A stretch of 6,200 nt of DNA from an uncultured Variovorax sp. (GTDB lineage: Bacteria > Pseudomonadota > Gammaproteobacteria > Burkholderiales > Burkholderiaceae). Every line of letters begins with the position of its first letter. Position 1 is the stretch's first letter. The stretch lies in contig CAMLCW010000307.1 in NCBI GenBank assembly GCA_946478645.1, positions 1 through 6,200 of the forward strand, in the 5' to 3' direction. A program made the translations under genes and the position numbers. The notes beneath the pieces were generated by a model. The model made no database searches, was not told the origin of the DNA, and saw nothing but the letters and a program-made list of their open reading frames with translations. This document shows positions 1 to 6,200 of this stretch, piece by piece.

Positions 1-168
1 AACCGCATCACGCGCGAGGAAGGCCTGGCCCATGCCGACTCTCCCACCAACCTGATGTGGCGGCTGCAGAACCGCGCCGCGCCCAAGGCGCAGGCCGACG
101 AGCGCAGCCTCATGGACCAGGTCGAGGAACCCACGTTCACCGACATCACGCTCGACGTGAAATTTTGA
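1..168 (+). CDS. PilT/PilU-family type IV pilus retraction ATPase, C-terminal end (partial)
   Basis: The window opens inside a gene read in frame 1, which gives 55 residues and ends at TGA 166-168. The visible tail begins NRITREEGLAHADSP, continues with NLMWRLQN, and ends in an acidic stretch followed by FTDITLDVKF. From recall, this 'EGLAxADSPTNLMWRLQN ... FTxITLDV' pattern is typical of the C-terminus of betaproteobacterial PilU/PilT-like hexameric ATPases, which power pilus retraction at the inner-membrane base of type IVa pili. The Walker motifs and the His/Asp boxes lie upstream, outside the window, so the call rests only on the tail. The PilU-like paralogue seems likelier than PilT because of the extended acidic tail, but this is inference. 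It runs in the same direction as dapE, 126 nt upstream of it. Confidence 0.7.
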   Translation, partial: NRITREEGLAHADSPTNLMWRLQNRAAPKAQADERSLMDQVEEPTFTDITLDVKF

Positions 169-169
169 C

Positions 170-265
170 TCTCCCCCAGGCTGCGCGCACTGCGTGTCGC
201 TCCGCCACCCCCCTCGCCGGGGGCAACACCAGCGGCCCGGCAAAGCCGGTTCCGCGGTGTTCCTG
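170..265. repeat. Comamonadaceae-type interspersed intergenic repeat with two hairpins
   Basis: This non-coding stretch fills most of the gap between the pilus ATPase gene and dapE. It holds a short hairpin (ccccc 209-213 / ggggg 219-223, 5-nt loop) and a longer imperfect one. In the longer hairpin the arms 225-241 and 245-261 flank an AAA loop and pair as 5+4+6 bp, with one bulged A and a small internal loop. I recognise the module 'agcggcccggcaaagccgg' followed by 'ttccgcggtgtt' as recurring in intergenic regions of Variovorax, Acidovorax and relatives, but this is recall and only one copy lies in the window. No T-tract follows the stem, so it is not a classical intrinsic terminator, although a folded 3' end protecting the upstream mRNA is possible. 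Confidence 0.7.
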
Positions 266-294
266 AAAAAGATTGCCCTTCCTCTTCCAGCGCC

Positions 295-1473
295 ATGTCC
301 CGAACGCTCCAGCTTGCCGAACAACTCATCTCGCGCCCTTCCGTCACGCCCGACGATGCGGGCTGCCAACGGATCGTCGGCGAGCGGCTGGCCGCGCTGG
401 GCTTCACGCTCGAGATCATCGAGAGCGGTCCGGCCGACTTCCGCGTGACCAACCTCTGGGCGGTGCGCCGCCCCGCCGGTGCGTCGGCCAAAACCAAAAC
501 GCTCGTCTTTGCCGGCCACACCGACGTGGTGCCGACCGGCCCGCTCGACCAGTGGACCAACCACCCGTTCACGCCCACGCACCGCGGCGGCAGGCTCTAC
601 GGCCGCGGCGCCTGCGACATGAAGACCTCGGTCGCCGCCTTCGTGGTGGCCATCGAAGAATTTTTGCAGGCCACGCCCGAGCCGACGCTCGCGCTCGCGC
701 TGCTGCTCACGAGCGACGAGGAAGGCCCCGCGCTCGACGGCACCGTCGTCGTCTGCAATGCGCTGGCCGCGCGCGGTGCAACCATCGACTACTGCATCGT
801 CGGCGAGCCCACGGCCGTCGAGCGCTGCGGCGACATGATCAAAAACGGCCGCCGCGGCACCATGAGCGGCAGGCTCACCGTGAACGGCGTGCAGGGCCAC
901 ATCGCCTATCCGCACCTCGCGAAGAACCCGGTGCATGCGGTCGCGCCTGCGCTGGCCGAGCTCGTGGCCATCAACGCCGCGGGCGGCTGGGACGCCGGCA
1001 ACGACTACTTCCAGCCCACGAGCTGGCAGATCAGCAACTTCCATGCGGGCACCGGCGCGAGCAACGTGATCCCGGGCAGCGCGGTGATCGACTTCAACTT
1101 CCGCTTCTCGACCGAATCGACGCCCGAATCGCTGCAGCAGCGGGTGCAGGCGGTGCTCGATGCGCATGGCGTCGACTGCACGCTCGCCTGGACCGTCGGC
1201 GGCCTGCCCTTTCTCACGCCGCCGGGCGAGCTCGTCACGGCCGTGCAGGCCGCGATCGCCGACGAGACCGGCATCGCGACCGAGCTCTCGACCAGCGGCG
1301 GCACCAGCGATGCACGCTTCATCGCCAAGATCTGCAAGCAGGTGATCGAGCTCGGGCCCGTCAACGCGAGCATCCACAAGATCGACGAGCACATCGAGGT
1401 GGCCGAGATCGAGACGCTCAAGAACATCTACAAGCGCACCCTGGAGCGGCTCGAAGCGTCGCAGGCACCATGA
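295..1473 (+). CDS. dapE: Succinyl-diaminopimelate desuccinylase (DapE)
   Basis: This is a complete 392-residue enzyme of the M20 di-zinc peptidase family. It hydrolyses N-succinyl-LL-2,6-diaminopimelate to LL-diaminopimelate and succinate in the cytoplasm, in the succinylase route to meso-diaminopimelate (peptidoglycan) and lysine. The metal and catalytic residues are all present: H75 and D77 in GHTDVVP, the bridging D108 in GRGACDMK, the catalytic E142 and metal ligand E143 in TSDEEGP, E171 in GEPT, and H361 in ASIHKIDE. The dimerisation lid carries GHIAYPH (202-207). Length and motif spacing match Haemophilus influenzae DapE (H67, D69, D100, E134/E135, E163, H349). ATG 295 is chosen because [21 protein letters not shown] aligns with the family N-terminus; no strong Shine-Dalgarno precedes it. 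The gene overlaps prmB by 4 bp. Confidence 0.97.
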   Translation: MSRTLQLAEQLISRPSVTPDDAGCQRIVGERLAALGFTLEIIESGPADFRVTNLWAVRRPAGASAKTKTLVFAGHTDVVPTGPLDQWTNHPFTPTHRGGRLYGRGACDMKTSVAAFVVAIEEFLQATPEPTLALALLLTSDEEGPALDGTVVVCNALAARGATIDYCIVGEPTAVERCGDMIKNGRRGTMSGRLTVNGVQGHIAYPHLAKNPVHAVAPALAELVAINAAGGWDAGNDYFQPTSWQISNFHAGTGASNVIPGSAVIDFNFRFSTESTPESLQQRVQAVLDAHGVDCTLAWTVGGLPFLTPPGELVTAVQAAIADETGIATELSTSGGTSDARFIAKICKQVIELGPVNASIHKIDEHIEVAEIETLKNIYKRTLERLEASQAP

Positions 1474-2372
1474 GCGCTGCACCAGTCCGCACGGTCATCG
1501 CGCTCATCGAGGCCGGCGCTGCGCGGCTCACGGAGGCGGGCGTCGCCTTCGGCCACGGCACCGCCAATGCCTTCGACGAAGCGGCCTGGCTCGTGCTCTG
1601 GCGCCTGAAGCTGCCGCTCGACGACATCGACGCGGTGGCCGAACGGGCCGTTTCGCCGGCCGACGCCGCCAAGGTGGCGGCCCTGCTCGACGAGCGCATC
1701 GCCACGCGCAAGCCCGCCGCCTATCTCACGAAGGAAGCCTGGCTGCAGGGCGTTGCGTTCTACGTCGACGAGCGCGCCATCGTGCCGCGCAGCTTCATTG
1801 CCGAGCTGATCGCCGACGGCAGCATCGACTACTGGCTCGGCGAGCACACACTGCGCGTGCTCGACCTGTGCACCGGCAACGGCAGCCTCGCGGTGATCGC
1901 GGCCCTGACCTACCCCGAAGTCACGGTGGACGCCGCCGACATCTCGCGCGAGGCGCTCGAGGTGGCCGCGATCAACCTCACACGCCACCAGCTCGACGAC
2001 CGCGTGCGGCTGGTCGAATCCGACGGCCTTGCGAACCTGCCCGGTCCCTACGACTTGGTGCTGTGCAACCCGCCCTACGTGAACAGCGCGAGCATGGCCG
2101 CCCTGCCCGCCGAATACCGCGCCGAGCCCGAACTCGCGCTCGCCGGCGGCACCGACGGCATGGACTTCGTGCGCCGGCTGCTGGACGACGCGCCTTCGCG
2201 CCTGAACGAACGCGGCGTGCTGGTGCTCGAGATCGGCAACGAGCGCGAGCACTTCGAGGCCGCCTTCCCGCGGCTCGAGGTGGTCTGGCTCGAAACGTCC
2301 GCGGGCGAGGACCAGGTGCTGCTGGTCACGCGGGAAGCGCTGTTGCAATCGGGCAGCCGAACGCAGAAGTAA
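1470..2372 (+). CDS. prmB: 50S ribosomal protein L3 N5-glutamine methyltransferase (PrmB)
   Basis: This is a 300-residue class I SAM-dependent methyltransferase that methylates the side-chain amide of a glutamine in ribosomal protein L3 during large-subunit assembly. A helical N-terminal domain (about 1-80) leads to the PrmB-type segment [19 protein letters not shown] (82-100), then [10 protein letters not shown] (105-114). SAM motif I is DLCTGNGSL (132-140), and the substrate-amide-binding NPPY is at 200-203. The 'AYLTxxAW ... VPRSxIxELI' wording separates it from the release-factor methyltransferase PrmC, which has 'RPETE' there. ATG 1470 overlaps the dapE stop as ATGA, implying translational coupling. 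The same frame is open further upstream, but that part lies within dapE in another frame and is not coding. The last residues (RTQK) and the stop fall inside the palindromic repeat that follows, so the native C-terminus may have been altered by it. Confidence 0.95.
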   Translation: MSAAPVRTVIALIEAGAARLTEAGVAFGHGTANAFDEAAWLVLWRLKLPLDDIDAVAERAVSPADAAKVAALLDERIATRKPAAYLTKEAWLQGVAFYVDERAIVPRSFIAELIADGSIDYWLGEHTLRVLDLCTGNGSLAVIAALTYPEVTVDAADISREALEVAAINLTRHQLDDRVRLVESDGLANLPGPYDLVLCNPPYVNSASMAALPAEYRAEPELALAGGTDGMDFVRRLLDDAPSRLNERGVLVLEIGNEREHFEAAFPRLEVVWLETSAGEDQVLLVTREALLQSGSRTQK

Positions 2373-2456
2373 GACAAAAACTGCGCAGAAGTCGCAGAAG
2401 ACATCTTTTTGGTTTTCTTCTGCGACTTCTGCGAAACCTTCGCGACCTCTGCGTTC
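2359..2456. repeat. Near-palindromic repeat of gcgcagaag / cttctgcg units, overlapping the prmB stop
   Basis: An 18-bp perfect inverted repeat (2384-2401 with 2416-2433) encloses a 14-nt T-rich loop. Flanking it, gaacgcagaagt (2359-2370) matches the reverse complement of 2445-2456 at 11 of 12 positions, making a ~98-bp, nearly symmetrical element with a divergent middle. Each arm is itself repetitive: NGCG units recur with 9- and 11-nt spacing on the right (2421, 2430, 2441, 2450) and 9 nt on the left. The stop codon and last codons of prmB lie in the left arm. On the plus strand no T-run follows the stem. On the minus strand a TTTTT lies 3 nt beyond it, but no minus-strand gene needs it. I recall similar '(T/C)TCTGCGNC' arrays between genes in several proteobacteria, without a known function. 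Confidence 0.85.
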
Positions 2457-2488
2457 TGTACCCGCATTGGCGCCCCCCCAAAGCCCAC

Positions 2489-2503
2489 CCGGGATAATCC
2501 CGG
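2489..2503. promoter_or_regulatory. Palindrome with -10-like GATAAT upstream of yheS
   Basis: The perfect 7-bp palindrome ccgggat-a-atcccgg is centred 25 nt before the yheS ATG. Its middle reads GATAAT (2493-2498), a fair -10 hexamer, which would start transcription near 2505 and leave a leader of about 15 nt. A TTGGCG at 2467-2472 could be a -35, but the spacer would be 20 nt, longer than ideal. The palindrome could instead be a regulator site overlapping the promoter, or a short hairpin. Promoter assignment is inference from position and hexamer only. Confidence 0.35.
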
Positions 2504-2520
2504 CCAAGGCTCCCTATTCC

Positions 2521-4524
<2,004 letters not shown>

Positions 4525-4547
4525 CGACTGGGTGAGAATTGCGGAAA

Positions 4548-4554
4548 AAGGGAG
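4548..4554 (+). promoter_or_regulatory. Ribosome binding site of the 4564 gene
   Basis: AAGGGAG lies 9 nt before ATG 4564. It is the clearest plus-strand Shine-Dalgarno in the window and fixes the start of the unassigned protein. It sits in a 39-nt gap after the yheS stop, consistent with co-transcription with yheS; I see no convincing separate promoter in that gap. Confidence 0.7.
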
Positions 4555-4563
4555 ATTTGCCGC

Positions 4564-5067
4564 ATGCCTTCTTCGATCGATTTGGCCCAAGGTGACGAGG
4601 CCCTGATTGCAGCCATCCAGCGCAGCCGCCGCCTGATCGGGCGCAAGGCGCTGATGGCCGCCGCAGCGAGCGCCGTTCCGCTGCCCGGCATCGACTGGGC
4701 CGCTGACGCTGCCCTGCTTTCACGGCTGGTGCCGCAGATCAGCGCCGAATTCGGGCTCTCGGCCACGCAGGTCGAAAAGCTCGCGCCGCACCAGCGCGAG
4801 CGCATCCAGAAAGCGGCCACCACCGTGGGCGCGCTGCTGGTGGGGCGGCTCGTCACGCGCGACCTGCTGATCAGGCTCGCGCGGCACGCCGGCGTCAAGC
4901 TCACCGCCAAGCAGGCCACCAAGTACGTGCCGATCGCGGGCCAGATGGTGTCGGCAGCGCTGGGCTACGCCGCCCTGCGCGCGCTCGGCGAGCAGCACAT
5001 CAAGGACTGTGTTCGTGTGCGCACGACGCTCGCGCTAGCGCCGCCCGCACCGCTTGCGCCCGCCTGA
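4564..5067 (+). CDS. Uncharacterised alpha-helical protein, DUF697-like
   Basis: I do not recognise a named family member for this 167-residue protein. It appears wholly helical and rich in Ala and Leu. Two short turns stand out: PLPGIDW (39-45), after an AAAASAV helix, and YVPIAGQMVSAALGYAALRAL (121-141). A 'P-x-P-G-x-D' turn early and a 'VP-x-x-G' before a hydrophobic helix late are features I associate with DUF697/YcjF-type domains, often linked to membranes or GTPases, so the assignment is inference. The hydrophobic helices are amphipathic-looking rather than clear membrane spans, and there is no signal peptide. The start is supported by AAGGGAG. The gene follows yheS closely on the same strand, and its last 68 bp overlap the convergent minus-strand gene. 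The final ALAPPAPLAPA is low-complexity tail. Confidence 0.75.
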   Translation: MPSSIDLAQGDEALIAAIQRSRRLIGRKALMAAAASAVPLPGIDWAADAALLSRLVPQISAEFGLSATQVEKLAPHQRERIQKAATTVGALLVGRLVTRDLLIRLARHAGVKLTAKQATKYVPIAGQMVSAALGYAALRALGEQHIKDCVRVRTTLALAPPAPLAPA

Positions 5068-5263
5068 GCGCCGGCGAGCCGAACAGCACCTTCGCGGCCC
5101 AGCCGGCCGCCACCAGCGCCGACAACGCCATGCCCGCCAAGCCGTCGAGGCCGCTGCGCAGCCCGTAGCCGAGCGACGCGGCGGCCAGCAATGCGACGAG
5201 GGTGCACAGCAAGCGGTCGAGCCAAAGCGCCCCCTGTGCCGCCAACGGACCTGGTGGTTTCAT
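5000..5263 (-). CDS. Small two-helix membrane protein, unknown function
   Basis: This is an 87-residue minus-strand frame with two hydrophobic segments, about residues 17-35 (RLLCTLVALLAAASLGYGL) and 39-61 (LDGLAGMALSALVAAGWAAKVLF). They are joined by a short loop and followed by a basic tail (RR, R73, R78). This predicts a helical hairpin in the inner membrane with both ends on the same side, probably cytoplasmic. I recognise no family. Support for its being real: AGGGGAG at 5281-5275 lies 11 nt before ATG 5263, a TAGAAT -10-like hexamer lies just upstream (5293-5288), codons are strongly G/C at third positions, and the opposite strand offers no better gene between 5068 and 5333. Against it, the 3' end overlaps the 4564-5067 gene by 68 bp and the product is small. 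It is divergent from the S24 regulator, which may control it. Confidence 0.6.
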   Translation of the reverse strand: MKPPGPLAAQGALWLDRLLCTLVALLAAASLGYGLRSGLDGLAGMALSALVAAGWAAKVLFGSPALRRAQAVRAALARASCAHEHSP

Positions 5264-5333
5264 GGCTTCTTTTACTCCCCTGAAACTATTCTAGTGGCCG
5301 AATCGAATATTCACGTGGGATTAAATCGCCCGC
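5264..5333. promoter_or_regulatory. Divergent promoter/operator region of the S24 regulator and the membrane protein
   Basis: This 70-bp gap is visibly richer in A/T than its surroundings. It holds a minus-strand -10 candidate TAGAAT (5293-5288) and two short palindromes that could be half-sites for the regulator: acta-ttc-tagt (5285-5295) and gaat-cgaat-attc (5300-5312, containing GAATATTC). CACGTG (5312-5317) adjoins. The first palindrome overlaps the minus-strand -10, so a bound regulator could block that promoter. For the plus strand, TTAAAT (5321-5326) or GAATAT (5305-5310) could be a -10, but neither has a good -35. The regulator's own ribosome binding site is weak. The operator idea is inference. 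Confidence 0.5.
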
Positions 5334-6050
5334 ATGGAGACTATTGCCGCTCGCGCCAAGGCTGCACGCAAGTTTGCAAAGATGACGCAGAAGCAGGCCG
5401 AGGCGGCGTCAGGCGTCAAGCAATCCAACATCTCCAAGATCGAGCGCGGCGACACCGGCCGCTCGATGGGCCTGCTGGCCCTGGCACGCGCTTACCGTGT
5501 CGACCCGAACTGGCTCGACACCGGCGACGGCCCGGCACCCTGGGATGAAGTGCCGCCGCCCCCCGCGCGCGACGCTGCCCAAGAGCCGCCGGCACCGTAC
5601 AGGATCATGCGCACACCGCCCGCCGGCCCGGCCTTCGAACCCGGCACGCCGGACACCGTGCCGCTCGTCGCCTGGGCCGACGTCGCGACGTGGACCGGCG
5701 CCGCGCGCACGGGCGTGCCAGTCGAGCGCTGGTTGCCTTGCATCGCGTACCACAGCCCCGGCCACACCTTTGCGCTGCGCGTGCGCGGCGACAGCATGAC
5801 GGCGACGAGCGGGCACCTCAAGAGCTATCCCGCGGGATCGATCGTCTTCGTCGACACCCGGTTGACGACGCCCGAGGACGGCGACCGCATCGTCGCGCGA
5901 CTCGACGAGACCGGCGAGATCACCTTCAAGTCGTTCAAGAACGAAGACGGCCGGCGGTGGCTGCTGCCGCTGAATCCCCGGCACGAACCGATCCGGGCGC
6001 CGTTCACGGTGCTGGGGACGGTGGTAGGGAAGTGGGAAGACGAGGATTGA
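5334..6050 (+). CDS. XRE-family / peptidase S24 (LexA-CI-like) transcriptional regulator
   Basis: This is a 238-residue two-domain regulator. The N-terminal helix-turn-helix (about 4-60) contains MTQKQAEAASGVKQSNISKI (17-36), with the recognition helix around 28-36. It is followed by a Pro-rich linker (about 66-108) and a LexA/CI-type S24 domain (109-235). The catalytic serine is S154 in RVRGDSMT, and the lysine is K199 in EITFKSF. The usual scissile Ala-Gly, expected in the context 'VPxxxWxxAGxW', reads Val117-Ala118 in VPLVAWADVATW. Phage-type repressors of this build bind operators as dimers and in many cases self-cleave on RecA activation. Here cleavage looks impaired, so control by another signal or an antirepressor is possible. 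ATG 5334 gives a normal N-terminus. No phage genes are adjacent, so it may be an orphan, domesticated regulator; its likeliest targets are its own promoter and the divergent membrane protein. Confidence 0.9.
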   Translation: METIAARAKAARKFAKMTQKQAEAASGVKQSNISKIERGDTGRSMGLLALARAYRVDPNWLDTGDGPAPWDEVPPPPARDAAQEPPAPYRIMRTPPAGPAFEPGTPDTVPLVAWADVATWTGAARTGVPVERWLPCIAYHSPGHTFALRVRGDSMTATSGHLKSYPAGSIVFVDTRLTTPEDGDRIVARLDETGEITFKSFKNEDGRRWLLPLNPRHEPIRAPFTVLGTVVGKWEDED

Positions 6051-6054
6051 GAGG

Positions 6055-6073
6055 GCGTCGAACGGCTCGACGC
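6055..6073 (+). terminator. Perfect 7-bp hairpin just after the S24 regulator stop
   Basis: gcgtcga (6055-6061), loop acggc, tcgacgc (6067-6073) begins 4 nt after the regulator's stop. It could stabilise or help end the transcript, but no T-run follows, so it is not a standard intrinsic terminator. Confidence 0.3.
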
Positions 6074-6106
6074 ACGAGGGTCGCCAAGTTGGTTCGCGCA
6101 AGCCCC

Positions 6107-6141
6107 AAAAAAAATCACCAACTGCATGCTGCAATTGGCGA
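6107..6141 (-). terminator. Rho-independent terminator of tRNA-Lys
   Basis: On the minus strand, TCGCCAATTGCA (6141-6130), loop GCA, and TGCAGTTGGTGA (6126-6115) form a 12-bp stem with two G-U pairs. Eight consecutive T follow directly (6114-6107). The stem begins 14 nt beyond the tRNA CCA end, as expected for the terminator of a tRNA transcript. Confidence 0.88.
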
Positions 6142-6155
6142 CCTTGGAGTGGGTC

Positions 6156-6200
6156 TGGTAGGACGTACTGGATTCGAACCAGTGACCAACGGATTAAAAG
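6156..6200 (-). tRNA. tRNA-Lys(UUU), 3' part (cut by window edge)
   Basis: Read on the minus strand from 6200, the sequence opens with the anticodon loop CTTTTAA (6200-6194), with anticodon UUU at 6198-6196 flanked by U33 and A37. Then come the 3' half of the anticodon stem (TCCGT), variable loop TGGTC, T-stem ACTGG, T-loop TTCGAAT, T-stem CCAGT, acceptor strand ACGTCCT, discriminator A, and an encoded CCA (6158-6156). UUU decodes AAA/AAG lysine codons. The D-arm, the 5' anticodon stem and the 5' acceptor strand lie beyond the window, so the acceptor pairing, including the base facing T72, cannot be checked. Confidence 0.93.

Noticed and set aside
273..1469. Upstream in-frame extension of prmB giving a 699-residue protein
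   Set aside because: The extension overlaps dapE in another frame and translates to Arg/Ala-rich nonsense. ATG 1470 gives the family's normal length and the usual ATGA coupling.
2384..2433. The 18-bp inverted repeat as the intrinsic terminator of prmB
   Set aside because: On the plus strand the stem is followed by aaaccttcgcg, not a T-run; the T-rich part is in the loop. It is better described as a repeat element.
2359..2456. CRISPR array
   Set aside because: The repeated units are about 9-11 nt, have no unique spacers and form a palindrome; no cas gene is present.
1428..2507. A 359-residue minus-strand open frame over prmB
   Set aside because: It is antisense to prmB, whose SAM and NPPY motifs are intact, and runs through the non-coding palindromic repeat. 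Composition is that of a shadow frame.
2467..2520. An earlier ATG for yheS adding 18 residues
   Set aside because: The extra residues (MAPPQSPPG...) are unlike family N-termini and would cover the palindrome and -10 candidate; ATG 2521 gives the conserved MITLKNV start.
5054..5548. A 164-residue plus-strand frame between the helical protein and the regulator
   Set aside because: It crosses the divergent promoter region and runs out of frame into the regulator. Its translation is Arg/Gln/Pro-rich shadow sequence, whereas the minus strand gives a coherent membrane protein with a ribosome site.
5334..6200. Prophage or genomic island integrated at tRNA-Lys
   Set aside because: A CI-like regulator beside a tRNA 3' end is suggestive, but there is no integrase or structural gene, no repeated copy of the tRNA 3' end within the window, and the tRNA terminator is intact. 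Sequence beyond the right edge would be needed.

Overview
The window looks like chromosomal core sequence from a high-GC betaproteobacterium of the Burkholderiales, most likely Comamonadaceae (Variovorax/Acidovorax type). The grounds are strong G/C third-position use, the dapE-prmB pairing behind a PilT/PilU-like ATPase tail, a non-coding repeat I recognise from that family (core 'agcggcccggcaaagccgg'), and a Burkholderiales-style XRE/S24 regulator. The genus is inferred from recall, not from a search.

Layout. 1-168 is the 3' end of a PilT/PilU-family type IV pilus retraction ATPase. 170-265 is a family-specific intergenic repeat with two hairpins. 295-2372 holds dapE (succinyl-diaminopimelate desuccinylase; lysine and peptidoglycan precursor synthesis) and prmB (ribosomal protein L3 glutamine methyltransferase), joined by a 4-bp ATGA overlap. 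2359-2456 is a striking near-palindromic repeat built from gcgcagaag / cttctgcg units. It also supplies the last codons and the stop of prmB. 2521-4524 is yheS, a duplicated-ATPase ABC-F ribosome-associated protein. It is followed after 39 nt by an unassigned alpha-helical protein (4564-5067) with DUF697-like hallmarks.

The right part is more accessory in character. A small two-helix membrane protein lies on the minus strand (5000-5263), converging on and overlapping the helical protein by 68 bp. It is divergent from a phage-CI-like XRE/peptidase-S24 regulator (5334-6050) across a 70-bp, relatively AT-rich promoter region. A minus-strand tRNA-Lys(UUU) enters from the right edge (6156-6200, cut by the window) and is followed by a textbook rho-independent terminator (6107-6141).

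Working together: dapE and prmB are read as one translationally coupled unit, and yheS with the helical protein as a second unit. The S24 regulator is best read as autoregulating and possibly controlling the divergent small membrane protein. No integrase, capsid or other phage gene, transposase, CRISPR array or duplicated att site is visible. The points most worth a second look are the palindromic repeat fused to the prmB stop, the regulator with an intact Ser/Lys dyad but no Ala-Gly cleavage site, its uncharacterised membrane-protein neighbour, and the decapitated inverted copy of the tRNA-Lys terminator stem.
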